From the NCBI RefSeq assembly GCF_000305935.1, contig NC_018870.1, forward strand, positions 823,942-887,941: a stretch of 64,000 bases of DNA. Reading direction: 5' to 3'. A program made the translations under genes and the position numbers. Shown here piece by piece: positions 25,714-33,743 of this stretch. Numbering within the stretch: the first letter of the stretch is position 1; every line of letters begins with the position of its first letter. A model generated the notes under the pieces. That model was given only the letters and a program-made list of their open reading frames with translations, had not been told where the DNA came from and searched no databases. Source of the DNA: Thermacetogenium phaeum DSM 12270. GTDB lineage: Bacteria; Bacillota; DSM-12270; Thermacetogeniales; Thermacetogeniaceae.

Positions 25714-27602
25714 AAGAACTGGAGATTCTGAAAAAGGAAGGCCTTTCTACACTCTACCCGGAGCGGGTGAAGATTTCTGTCGGAAGGGCTACCTGCGGTC
25801 GAGCTGCAGGTGCGGAGGATGTTTACACATTCTTGCAGGATGTGGTGGCCCGGCGTGGCTTGGAGTGGGATGTATCTACTGTCGGTTGCCTGGGTTTCTG
25901 CCAGGGAGAGCCGCTGGTGACTGTGCAGCAGCCCGGCTGGCCTCGCTATGTTTATTCCCGGGTAGACCGCCGGCTGGCCGAACAGATCGTTGAGGGGGTT
26001 GCTGCCGGTAAGCTCCCCAAAAGGAGGCTTCTCGGGAAAATATACTCAGATGATCTGCTCTTGACGGGGGAGAAGGTGGATCTGGCTCCCGAAGGGGATC
26101 ATCCGCTGGAAAAGAACCCTTTTTACGGCCCCCAGGTCAGAATTGCCACCAGGAACTGCGGGTATATCAACCCGGAGAGTATCGCCGAGTATGTGGCCCG
26201 GGGCGGTTACCTGGCCCTTAAAAAGGCCGTGCAGATGCAGCCCGAGGAGATCATCGAGGAGGTGGTCAAATCCGGTTTGCGTGGGCGCGGTGGGGCGGGC
26301 TTCCTCACTGGAAAGAAGTGGGGCTTCGCCCGGGCGGCTTCCGGAGATGTCAAGTACGTGATCTGCAACGCCGATGAGGGTGATCCGGGGGCCTACATGG
26401 ACCGCAGCATCTTGGAAGGGGATCCCCATACCGTCCTGGAGGGGATGGCCATCGGGGGATATGCCATTGGCGCCCAAACCGGCATCATTTACTGCCGGGC
26501 GGAGTATCCCCTGGCAGTAGCCACGCTCAAGGAAGCCATTCGCCAGGCGGAGAAACAGGGGTTCTTAGGCGATAATATCTTCGGTTCGGGTTTCTCTTTT
26601 CGAATCCGGGTTGTGGAAGGGCGGGGTGCCTTTGTCTGCGGTGAAGAAACCGCATTGATAGCCTCTATCGAGGGGAGAATGGGTGAGCCTAGGCCGCGTC
26701 CTCCTTTCCCGGCGCAGAAGGGGCTCTGGGGAAAACCCACCAACATCAACAACGTCGAGACCTGGGCGAATATTCCCCCGATCATTATGAGGGGGGGAGA
26801 CTGGTTCGCCGGGGTGGGAACGGCAACCAGTAGCGGCACGAAGGTATTTGCCCTTGTGGGGGATATCAAGAACAACGGTCTGGTAGAGGTTCCCATGGGC
26901 ACCACACTGCGGCAGATCGTCTACGATATCGGCGGGGGGACCGGAGTGTTCGACCTCAAAGCGGTACAGACCGGTGGCCCCTCTGGTGGCTGCATACCCG
27001 CTTCTTTAATCGACCTTCCCGTTGATTACGATGCCCTCACCAGGGCGGGGGCGATTATGGGCTCCGGCGGTATGGTCGTCATGAATGAACGCTCCTGTAT
27101 GGTGGATGTGGCCCGCTTTTTTATCGCCTTCACCCAGGACGAATCTTGCGGGAAGTGCCTGCCCTGCCGTGAAGGGACCAGGCAGATGCTGGAGCTGCTT
27201 GACAAGATCTGTAAGGGAGAGGCGGAAATGTCCGACCTGGAGCTCCTGGAAGAGCTCGCCTATGCCGTTAAAGATACTGCTCTCTGCGGCCTCGGGCAAA
27301 CGGCTCCGAACCCCGTTTTAAGCACACTGAAGTATTTCCGGGATGAGTACGAGGCTCATATTCGCGAGAGGTTCTGTCCGGCTGGTGTTTGCCGGGAACT
27401 GTTTGAACTGACCGTCGATGAGGAGAAATGTAAAAGCTGCGGCCGGTGCTCCGAGGTCTGCCCGCAGGGTGCAATTGTCGGTGAAAAGGATAAGCCGTAT
27501 CGGCTGGATCAGGACAAGTGCATCAGGTGCCGGGCGTGCCTGAATACCTGCCGACACAAAGCGATTAGAGTGGTCCCCAGGAGGAGGTATCAACCAAGAT
27601 GA
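25710..27602 (+). CDS. NuoF/HydB-like NAD(P)H-binding flavoprotein (module 2, AOR-linked)
   Basis: The 630-residue protein repeats the layout of the module 1 flavoprotein: N-terminal thioredoxin-like part with ATCGRAAG and GCLGFCQGEP, the NADH/FMN core (GLRGRGGAGF, CNADEGDPGAYM), ESCGKCLPCREGT, and two C-terminal [4Fe-4S] motifs, CKSCGRCSEVCP and CIRCRACLNTC. GTG at 25710 overlapping the previous stop is chosen over ATG 25689 because GAGGAGAA precedes it. HydB-type subunits are central to flavin-based electron bifurcation, so this may couple aldehyde oxidation to both ferredoxin and NAD. That is inference. Confidence 0.93.
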   Translation: MKELEILKKEGLSTLYPERVKISVGRATCGRAAGAEDVYTFLQDVVARRGLEWDVSTVGCLGFCQGEPLVTVQQPGWPRYVYSRVDRRLAEQIVEGVAAGKLPKRRLLGKIYSDDLLLTGEKVDLAPEGDHPLEKNPFYGPQVRIATRNCGYINPESIAEYVARGGYLALKKAVQMQPEEIIEEVVKSGLRGRGGAGFLTGKKWGFARAASGDVKYVICNADEGDPGAYMDRSILEGDPHTVLEGMAIGGYAIGAQTGIIYCRAEYPLAVATLKEAIRQAEKQGFLGDNIFGSGFSFRIRVVEGRGAFVCGEETALIASIEGRMGEPRPRPPFPAQKGLWGKPTNINNVETWANIPPIIMRGGDWFAGVGTATSSGTKVFALVGDIKNNGLVEVPMGTTLRQIVYDIGGGTGVFDLKAVQTGGPSGGCIPASLIDLPVDYDALTRAGAIMGSGGMVVMNERSCMVDVARFFIAFTQDESCGKCLPCREGTRQMLELLDKICKGEAEMSDLELLEELAYAVKDTALCGLGQTAPNPVLSTLKYFRDEYEAHIRERFCPAGVCRELFELTVDEEKCKSCGRCSEVCPQGAIVGEKDKPYRLDQDKCIRCRACLNTCRHKAIRVVPRRRYQPR

Positions 27603-28360
27603 TCACTATTAACGGCAGAGAGTTCCCGGCGCGGGATGGGGAAACGGTCCTGGAGGTTGCCAGGAGGGAAGGGATCTGGATCCCCACACTTTGCCATCAC
27701 GAGGGTCTCAACCCCTACGGCTCCTGCAGGATCTGTGTGGTGGAGGTAACAGCGGGTGGCAGGCCGGGGCTTACCGCATCCTGCACCCTACCGGTAAGCG
27801 ATGGCCTGGTAGTGGAGACGGACTCGGAACGCGTCCGCCGGTGTCGCCAGGTATTGGTCCGGCTGCTCCTGGCAATGGCCCCGAACGCTCCGGTGGTGCG
27901 GGAGCTAGCGGAGAAACTGGGGGTTACCGATACCCCCTTTAAGCGCCTGGGAGCGGATAAGGACGGCTGTATCCTCTGCGGGCTCTGCGTCCGGGCCTGT
28001 GAGCAGGTTGGCGCCTATGCCATCGGTTTTGCCTTTCGGGGTGTCCGCCGGAGAGTCACCCCGCCCTTCGGTAAACAGGCTGCCGCCTGCATGGGCTGCC
28101 GGGCCTGTGAACAGGTCTGCCCGACCGGGACGGTTAAGTTTACAGAAAGTGGGGATCGGCTCTTCGGGGATACCTGGCAGGCGGAGTTACAGGTAGTCAG
28201 ATGTCCGGAGTGCGGGGCTCCTGTTGGCGCGCAGCCCCTGTTCGGCCATGTCCGGGAACAACTGGACAACACTGGTATCGCAGTCGAGAACCTCTGTCCA
28301 ATCTGCAGGCGGAAAAAACTTGCCGGGGAGATGGCGGCAGTCTGTGTACAGCCCAAGTGA
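27599..28360 (+). CDS. NuoG-front/HydA-front-like Fe-S protein (AOR-linked)
   Basis: A 253-residue protein with a [2Fe-2S] ferredoxin domain (LCHHEGLNPYGSCRICVVEV and a later ASC), two [4Fe-4S] motifs (CILCGLCVRACEQVG and CMGCRACEQVCP) and a C-terminal zinc-ribbon-like pair (CPECG and CPIC). It corresponds to the front of NuoG or HydA without the active-site domain, so it likely wires the NuoF-like flavoprotein to the ferredoxin/AOR pair. Start overlaps the previous stop by four bases. The rho-independent terminator at 28387 ends the operon. Confidence 0.9.
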   Translation: MITINGREFPARDGETVLEVARREGIWIPTLCHHEGLNPYGSCRICVVEVTAGGRPGLTASCTLPVSDGLVVETDSERVRRCRQVLVRLLLAMAPNAPVVRELAEKLGVTDTPFKRLGADKDGCILCGLCVRACEQVGAYAIGFAFRGVRRRVTPPFGKQAAACMGCRACEQVCPTGTVKFTESGDRLFGDTWQAELQVVRCPECGAPVGAQPLFGHVREQLDNTGIAVENLCPICRRKKLAGEMAAVCVQPK

Positions 28361-28386
28361 GGCATCATCTGATAAAAGGGTAAAGT

Positions 28387-28437
28387 GCCTCTGGCGGCCG
28401 CGCGGCTGCGGCCAAAAATGCCGGAGGCGTTTTTTTG
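28387..28437 (+). terminator. Terminator of the AOR operon
   Basis: GCCTCTGGC (28387-28395) pairs with GCCGGAGGC (28420-28428) with one G-T pair, and a G/C-rich inner hairpin is followed by seven T. Confidence 0.9.
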
Positions 28438-28456
28438 AGCACGCCTGTCATAAATT

Positions 28457-28763
28457 ACATCAAGTTCACCCGCCGGTCTGCCGCTCGACTCCCGATTCCA
28501 GGCCGGACAGGACGACGGGTCGCTTCGGGACAGCTCTGGGATGCTGCGTAACAAGTTGCAAACTGCTACTGCCAATCGCAGCGTTTGGCCTTGCTGCAAA
28601 TCCATTCCATCGAAACTCTTAAGGTGTCTGTACTCGCATCCCGACCTGTCATCCTCCCTTCGCCTGTCCTGTTACCCGGTCTTCCATAGGTCGCTCGCCG
28701 GCAGAACCGTCGGGTATTTTAATACTCTGTTGGTGCCGCCGGAGGTGGCGTGAGGGTCCGCCG
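28457..28763 (+). repeat. Dispersed repeat element, copy A
   Basis: About 300 bp closely match the reverse complement of 41900-42208, with only scattered differences. The element begins with CCCGCCGGTCTGCCG and has CGGCAGAACCGTCGGG near its right end, so the ends can pair. Compared with copy B the stem shows a compensatory change (TCTGCCG/CGGCAGA here, TCTACCG/CGGTAGA there). A short open frame runs through it, but substitutions do not look protein-like. No transposase is present. Confidence 0.85.
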
Positions 28764-28881
28764 GGTGTTGCTGTCATTCTTTTAACCGGTTGATATTGAT
28801 TAAGCTCTTAAAAAAGGTAAATAGCTTTTCGCGAAGAAAAAAGTATTATGTCAGATTATTATTTAACAGGGGGGGAGGCCG

Positions 28882-30030
28882 GTGGAAATCTTTAAGTTTA
28901 TGGTTCCTGAAATAATCTTCGGTAAAGATACCCTAAGCCTGGTCGGTGATAGCGCTCGCCGCCTGGGAGCCACCAAGGTGCTTGTGGTAAGCGATAAAGG
29001 GGTGGCCCAGGCGGGCTGGGTGGACCAGGCGGTAAAGCATCTGAAGGAAGTCGAACTGGAGTACCAGGTCTGGACGGGACCAAGTGAAAATCCCAAGGAC
29101 TATGAAATCGACCAGGGTAAGGAGATCTACCTGGATGCAGGGTGTGACGCGGTTGTCGGTCTCGGCGGGGGGAGCGCAATAGACGCTGCGAAGGCTGTCG
29201 CCATCCTGGCCTCCAACGGAGGTAAGATCCAGGATTATGAGGGTGTTGATAAGATCAGAAAGCCCATGCCTCCACTCATCTGTGTGGCGACGACGGCAGG
29301 GGCAGCTGCTGAAGTGACCCAATTCGCCATCATTGTGGATAGCCACAGAAGGGTCAAAATGACCATTGGGTCGAAGTCGCTGGTGCCGGATATAGCGATC
29401 ATCGATCCCCTTTTGTTGAGCACTATAGGCGCCAGGCTTACCGCCAATACCGGCATTGACGCCCTGACCCATGCCATCGAAGCGTACGTTTCGGTGGCGG
29501 CGACGCCCATTACGGATATCGCTGCACTGAAGGCGATCGAGATGATCAATACCTCTCTGCGGGCCTCTGTGGCCTCCCGCACCAATCTGGAGGCCAAGAC
29601 CAAAATGGCGATGGCCAGCCTGCTGGCCGGAATGGCCATGTCCAATGCCATCATGGGGGCGGTTCATGCTATGGCGCACCCGCTGGGAGGGCTGCTCAAT
29701 CTCCCCCACGGTGAGGTCAACTCCATACTTCTGCCCCATGTCATGCGCTTCAACATGATCGCCTGTATGGATCGCTACGTGGATATTGCCAGAGCGATGG
29801 GGGAGAAGGTGGATCATCTCAGCACGAGGGATGCGGCCGAAAAAGCGATTGAGGCGGTGGAGCGCCTCTGCCGGGACATCGGGGCCAAGAGGAGGCTTTC
29901 CGAAATCGGATTACAGGAAGAACACATAATGGAGCTGAGCAGGGCGGCGGCAGAGGACGTTTGTCTGATTACCAATCCTCGCGATGCCTCTGTAGAGGAA
30001 ATTGCAGAGATTTATCGGGCTGCGCTGTAA
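28882..30030 (+). CDS. Iron-containing alcohol dehydrogenase
   Basis: A 382-residue group III (Fe-dependent) NAD(P)-linked alcohol dehydrogenase. Visible are the dinucleotide-site glycines GLGGGSAIDAAK and the Fe ligands in NTGIDALTHAIEAY, MGAVHAMAHPLGG and LPHGEVNS. The segment TTAGAAAEVT replaces the usual TTAGTGSEVT near the coenzyme site, a noticeable variation. GTG start with GGGGGGAGG five bases upstream. It follows the AOR operon after a repeat element, so conversion between alcohols and the aldehydes used by AOR is a reasonable but unproven role. Confidence 0.93.
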   Translation: MEIFKFMVPEIIFGKDTLSLVGDSARRLGATKVLVVSDKGVAQAGWVDQAVKHLKEVELEYQVWTGPSENPKDYEIDQGKEIYLDAGCDAVVGLGGGSAIDAAKAVAILASNGGKIQDYEGVDKIRKPMPPLICVATTAGAAAEVTQFAIIVDSHRRVKMTIGSKSLVPDIAIIDPLLLSTIGARLTANTGIDALTHAIEAYVSVAATPITDIAALKAIEMINTSLRASVASRTNLEAKTKMAMASLLAGMAMSNAIMGAVHAMAHPLGGLLNLPHGEVNSILLPHVMRFNMIACMDRYVDIARAMGEKVDHLSTRDAAEKAIEAVERLCRDIGAKRRLSEIGLQEEHIMELSRAAAEDVCLITNPRDASVEEIAEIYRAAL

Positions 30031-30063
30031 CCGGGGTGTGAAAAATATTTTCCCCGGATTTTC
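30031..30063 (+). terminator. Terminator of the alcohol dehydrogenase gene
   Basis: CCGGGG (30031-30036) pairs with CCCCGG (30052-30057) around an A/T-rich loop and is followed by ATTTT. The stem starts directly after the stop codon. Confidence 0.6.
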
Positions 30064-30311
30064 CGAGAAACCGGCACCGATTGACGATATTTTGGCAATG
30101 CCTTCCGAAATTGTGGAGATTCTTCTAAGGTGTTGCCAATGATCGTGGCCGTGCTCCTGCACTGTTATTGAAAACCGGCGGGAGGGGCCGGCGTGGCAAG
30201 AGTCTCCCTATCCCTGTTATCCTCAAGTTTTTGCGGATGACGGGGATTTATTTTTTCCCCGATTCTTCTAAAACAAGGGGTTTAGTTCCTGACCGGGCAT
30301 GGGAATTGCAT
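30064..30311. other. Intergenic stretch upstream of fhs
   Basis: No protein gene is seen. Two further hairpins occur (a G/C-rich one near 30171-30195 and CGGGGA/TCCCCG near 30241-30261). Together with the regulatory sites at 30312 and 30374 this makes a 435-bp control region for fhs. Confidence 0.4.
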
Positions 30312-30326
30312 GTGATTTATTTCACG
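30311..30326. promoter_or_regulatory. CRP/FNR-family binding-site candidate upstream of fhs
   Basis: GTGATTTATTTCAC at 30312-30325 is a GTGA-N6-TCAC palindrome identical to the one at 17451-17464. It suggests that fhs and the small-RNA unit answer to the same CRP/FNR-type regulator. Confidence 0.55.
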
Positions 30327-30362
30327 ATTGGGGCCTGACGGTTCTATTTCCCGGAGGTTTGA

Positions 30363-30431
30363 ATGGCTCATTATGTGAAATATTGCACAAAAGAAGGGGG
30401 TGCTTCAAGAAGATATCTTCAACTCTCTTAG
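30363..30431 (+). CDS. Possible 22-residue leader peptide upstream of fhs
   Basis: An ATG with GGAGG five bases upstream opens a 22-codon frame (start MAHYVKYCTK, end RRYLQLS) that stops 34 bases before the fhs start. The ribosome site is strong, which is unusual for chance. It could be a regulatory leader peptide or a spurious frame; no function is known. Confidence 0.35.
   Translation: MAHYVKYCTKEGGASRRYLQLS
30374..30389. promoter_or_regulatory. Second CRP/FNR-like site upstream of fhs
   Basis: TGTGAAATATTGCACA matches TGTGA-N6-TCACA with one mismatch and lies 63 bp downstream of the first site, inside the possible leader-peptide frame. Confidence 0.4.
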
Positions 30432-30465
30432 TTAAAAAATTCTAAATTAAACGGGAGGTAACGAC

Positions 30466-32226
30466 ATGGCTTGGGATCCAACTCGTTTAAAGGACTGGCA
30501 GATCGCCGAAGAGGCGGAAAAAAACATGCCAACTCCGGAAGAGTGGATTGACAGGTTGGGGCTGGAAAAGGACGAGCTCATCCCCTACGGAAGGACTCCA
30601 AAGCTCGATTTTATCAAGATGATGAAGAGATTGGAGAATCGGCCGGACGGCAAGTACATTGAAGTAACCGCCATTACCCCGACACCCCTGGGGGAGGGAA
30701 AAACAACCACCACCATGGGGCTTCTCGAGGGGCTCGGTAAAAGAGGGCAGAATGTGGGTGGCGCCATCCGCCAGCCGTCCGGCGGTCCTACCATGAATAT
30801 CAAGGGAACCGCTGCCGGTGGTGGCAATGCGCTGCTCATTCCCATGACGGAGTTTTCTCTGGGGCTTACCGGAGATATCAATGATATTATGAATGCCCAC
30901 AACCTGGCGATGGTTGCCCTGACTGCCAGGATGCAGCATGAGGCCAACTATTCCGATGAGGAGCTGGCAAAACGGAACCTGAAGCGGCTTGATATCGACC
31001 CGAAAAACGTAGAGATGGGGTGGGTCATCGATTTTTGTGCACAGGCGCTGCGCAATATCATCATCGGCATCGGGGGCAAGAAGGACGGTTTTATGATGGC
31101 ATCCAAGTTCGGGATTGCGGTGAGTTCCGAACTGATGGCCATCCTCTCCATAGCCAACGACCTGGAAGACCTCAGAAAGCGGTTAGGGGAGATTGTTGTC
31201 GCCTATGACAAGAGCGGCAAGCCGATCACCACGGCCGACCTGGAAGTCGACGGAGCCATGTGTGCCTGGATGCGCAATACCATCAATCCCACCCTGGCCT
31301 GCACTGTGGAGTACCAGCCTTGCATGGTTCACGCAGGGCCCTTCGCCAACATTGCCGTTGGTCAGTCATCGATCATTGCCGACCGCCTCGGCTTAAAGAT
31401 GTTCGACTATCACGTGACGGAGAGCGGATTTGCGGCGGATATCGGATTTGAGAAGTTCTGGAATGTGAAGTGCCGTCTGAGCGGTCTTAAGCCCAACGTA
31501 TCTGTGCTGGTGGCCACAATCCGGGCCCTGAAGATGCACGGAGGAGGGCCGACCGTTGTTCCCGGCCGCCCGATCCCCGAAGAATACACCAAAGAAAATC
31601 TTTCCTTAGTGGAAAAGGGATGCGAGAACCTGCTGCACCTGATCAATGTCATCAGGAAGTCGGGAATCAAGCCGGTGGTCTGCATCAACAGTTTCTACAC
31701 CGATACCGACGCCGAAATAAAGCTGGTAAAGAGAATGGCGGAGCAGGCAGGAGCGCGCTGCGCCGTTTCCGAGCACTGGCTCAAGGGCGGAGAGGGAGCT
31801 TTGGAGCTGGCGGATGCCGTGATGGATGCCTGCAAGGAGGAAGTCGACTTCAAATTCCTCTATCCGCTGGAGATGCCGCTGCGGCAGCGGGTGGAAACGA
31901 TTGCTAAAGAGGTCTACGGTGCTGATGGCGTTGACTGGTATCCCCTGGCCGAGGAAAAGGCTAAAAGGTTCGAATCCGATCCCCGCTACAAGGATTTTGC
32001 AACCATGATGGTGAAGACGCACCTGAGTTTGAGCCACGAGCCTACTTGGAAGGGTGTGCCTAAGGGCTGGAGGCTTCCCATCCGGGACATCCTGGTTTAT
32101 GGCGGCGCCAGGTTCCTCTGCCCGATGGCAGGCTCTATCAGCCTGATGCCCGGAACAAGTTCCGACCCTGCTTTCAGGAGAGTTGATGTCGATGTGAAGA
32201 CAGGTAAGGTAATGGGCCTCTTTTAA
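30466..32226 (+). CDS. fhs: Formate-tetrahydrofolate ligase
   Basis: This enzyme joins formate to tetrahydrofolate with ATP, a step of the methyl branch of the Wood-Ljungdahl pathway; in syntrophic acetate oxidisers it runs in reverse and yields ATP. The 586-residue protein has the P-loop [11 protein letters not shown] near residue 72, [10 protein letters not shown] near 121, and [20 protein letters not shown] at the C-terminus. It is some 25 residues longer than the usual 556-560. ATG has GGGAGG upstream and a perfect terminator follows. CRP/FNR-like sites upstream suggest redox or nutrient control. Confidence 0.97.
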   Translation: MAWDPTRLKDWQIAEEAEKNMPTPEEWIDRLGLEKDELIPYGRTPKLDFIKMMKRLENRPDGKYIEVTAITPTPLGEGKTTTTMGLLEGLGKRGQNVGGAIRQPSGGPTMNIKGTAAGGGNALLIPMTEFSLGLTGDINDIMNAHNLAMVALTARMQHEANYSDEELAKRNLKRLDIDPKNVEMGWVIDFCAQALRNIIIGIGGKKDGFMMASKFGIAVSSELMAILSIANDLEDLRKRLGEIVVAYDKSGKPITTADLEVDGAMCAWMRNTINPTLACTVEYQPCMVHAGPFANIAVGQSSIIADRLGLKMFDYHVTESGFAADIGFEKFWNVKCRLSGLKPNVSVLVATIRALKMHGGGPTVVPGRPIPEEYTKENLSLVEKGCENLLHLINVIRKSGIKPVVCINSFYTDTDAEIKLVKRMAEQAGARCAVSEHWLKGGEGALELADAVMDACKEEVDFKFLYPLEMPLRQRVETIAKEVYGADGVDWYPLAEEKAKRFESDPRYKDFATMMVKTHLSLSHEPTWKGVPKGWRLPIRDILVYGGARFLCPMAGSISLMPGTSSDPAFRRVDVDVKTGKVMGLF

Positions 32227-32250
32227 ATTAGATAAAAGGGGCTTTTCCTA

Positions 32251-32294
32251 CCCGGCACCTTTTTTGCAAATGAATTAGGTGCCGGGCTTTTTTT
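32251..32294 (+). terminator. Terminator of fhs
   Basis: CCCGGCACCT (32251-32260) and AGGTGCCGGG (32277-32286) form a perfect 10-bp stem followed by seven T. Confidence 0.95.
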
Positions 32295-32391
32295 CTTCAG
32301 GTCTTTGTTGAAGGGTTCGGGGCAGCATTGAAGAATACTTCTTTAAGAATGCTTCTGAAATATGGAGCGCAGAAGACGGGCGGGAGTAGGG

Positions 32392-33195
32392 TTGAGCGAT
32401 TTCCGAGACGAAAAAATCAAGGCTCTGAGCGACAAGATAAAAAGCTATCAGAGTGTTGTCGTGGCTTTTTCCGGCGGTGTGGACAGCACCTTTCTCCTCC
32501 TGCTGGCAATGCGGGAATTGGGGGGGAAGGTTGTGGCGGCAACCGTTGACAGCGTTCTGATGCCCCGGCGGGAGGTGGCGGAGGCAGAGGAACTGGCATC
32601 CCTTTTAGGATGCAGTCACGTGATTCTCCCGGCCGAGCCGCTGAAACTCCGGGAGGTGAGGGAGAATTCGCCGGAGCGCTGCTATTACTGCAAGCGCTAC
32701 CTTTTTGGGGTGCTCTGCGATTTCGCCCGGAAGGAGGGGTATCTCGCGGTCCTCGATGGTTCCAATAAGGATGATGAAATTGATTACAGGCCCGGGAGAA
32801 GGGCTGCACTGGAACTGGGAATTCAGAGCCCTCTCCTGGAGGCGGGGATAACGAAGGCGGAAATCCGGCAGTACTCTCGTAAAGCAGGCCTTCCCAACTG
32901 GGACCGGCCGGCAGCGGCCTGTCTGGCAAGCCGTATCCCTTACGGTGAAGAGATTACGGAGGATAAAGTGAGAATGATCGAGGAGGCGGAGGCGTATCTG
33001 TCATCCCTGGGCTGCAGCCCGGTGAGGGTTCGCTGGCACCAGGGGGTGGGGCGAATTGAGACTTCTCTCGATCATTTCCCGGCGGTTCTGGAGCACCGCA
33101 GGAAGATCGCGGATCACTTGAAGGCTCTGGGCTTTCGTTATGTGTCTCTTGATCTCATGGGCTACCGGAGGGGAAGCCTGAATGAGGTTTTATGA
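32392..33195 (+). CDS. larE: LarE-like PP-loop sulfurtransferase
   Basis: LarE enzymes adenylate a carboxylated pyridinium and donate sulfur from their own cysteine during synthesis of the nickel-pincer cofactor. The protein (267 residues from TTG 32392) has the PP-loop AFSGGVDST near residue 26, ERCYYCKRYLF, LDGSNKDDE and the CLASRIPYGEEIT motif. TTG with GGGAGTAGG upstream is favoured over ATG 32362. larB, larC and larA are not in the window, so it may serve another sulfur-insertion process; its place between fhs and the molybdopterin operon is suggestive only. Confidence 0.9.
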   Translation: MSDFRDEKIKALSDKIKSYQSVVVAFSGGVDSTFLLLLAMRELGGKVVAATVDSVLMPRREVAEAEELASLLGCSHVILPAEPLKLREVRENSPERCYYCKRYLFGVLCDFARKEGYLAVLDGSNKDDEIDYRPGRRAALELGIQSPLLEAGITKAEIRQYSRKAGLPNWDRPAAACLASRIPYGEEITEDKVRMIEEAEAYLSSLGCSPVRVRWHQGVGRIETSLDHFPAVLEHRRKIADHLKALGFRYVSLDLMGYRRGSLNEVL

Positions 33196-33230
33196 ATTTT
33201 TTCTCTAATAAAACGACAAAAAGCAAATTT

Positions 33231-33236
33231 TATAAT
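33231..33236 (+). promoter_or_regulatory. -10 element of the molybdopterin operon
   Basis: A perfect TATAAT in an A/T-rich stretch lies about 25 bases before the riboswitch candidate. The -35 region is poor. Confidence 0.45.
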
Positions 33237-33257
33237 ATAATTGAGTTAAAGTAGGTA

Positions 33258-33427
33258 AAAAAAGCAGGCTCCGATTTAGCCTTCCTAAGGCCGTGATGGC
33301 TATGGAAGCTAAACGCAGGCTGTTGTAGTGGCCATAGGGTAACGGGGAAACCCGGTTGCCTCCCAACCTTGGAAAGGAGTTGCTGAGCATAGGCAGAGCG
33401 CAGCCGAACCGGGTTGGCGCTCTTTTT
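33258..33427 (+). promoter_or_regulatory. Moco/Tuco riboswitch candidate with terminator
   Basis: A structured 170-nt leader directly precedes a seven-gene molybdopterin operon. Features I associate with the Moco RNA motif are GCAGGCTCCGA at its 5' side, the GGTAACGGGGAAACCCGGTTGCC hairpin region (33339-33361) and GGAAAGGAG at 33371. It ends in a terminator-like hairpin (GAGC 33396-33399 with GCTC 33419-33422, inner GCC-AAC/GTTGGC stem) and five T, the plan of an OFF switch. Molybdenum and tungsten cofactor versions cannot be told apart by eye. Confidence 0.7.
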
Positions 33428-33535
33428 CATCTGTTGAAGCAGATTGTGGAGCAAAAACGGGAAAAGCGATCCCGAGCTGAAGTTAATCGTTTCGGGCAGT
33501 TTATATGATCACACGAGAAGAAGGGGAGGAAAAAG

Positions 33536-33730
33536 ATGCAGAGTGGAGAGGCAAACGGAGTCGAGCCCAGAATTAGAGAGGCTTTGTTGAAAGCCGCTCC
33601 TGAGGGAAGGATAACTTGCCCGGCTGCCCGGGAACTGGCGGCCTCCCTCGGCGTAGAACCCAGGGTTATCGGGGATGCCTGTAACAGATTGAAGATCAAG
33701 ATCAAGAACTGCGCTCTGGGGTGTTTCTGA
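33536..33730 (+). CDS. Small winged-helix-like protein of the molybdopterin operon
   Basis: A 64-residue protein with GGGGAGGAAAAAG before its ATG. The middle (LLKAAPEGRITCPAARELAASLGVEPRVIGDACNRLKIKIKNC) has the spacing of a helix-turn-helix in which the second helix would recognise DNA, and the end CALGCF adds cysteines. It is encoded between the riboswitch candidate and moeA. A metal- or cofactor-responsive regulator is a guess; I do not know a characterised member. Confidence 0.75.
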   Translation: MQSGEANGVEPRIREALLKAAPEGRITCPAARELAASLGVEPRVIGDACNRLKIKIKNCALGCF

Positions 33731-33743
33731 GAAGGGGTTTTCA

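Noticed and set aside
28541-28753. Protein encoded by the dispersed repeat (also at 41853-42257 on the minus strand)
   Set aside because: The frames are open in both copies, but changes are not mainly synonymous and there is no start context; the paired ends point to a structural element.
31960-31985. GGTTCGAATCC resembling a tRNA T-arm
   Set aside because: It lies inside the conserved fhs coding sequence and no cloverleaf surrounds it.
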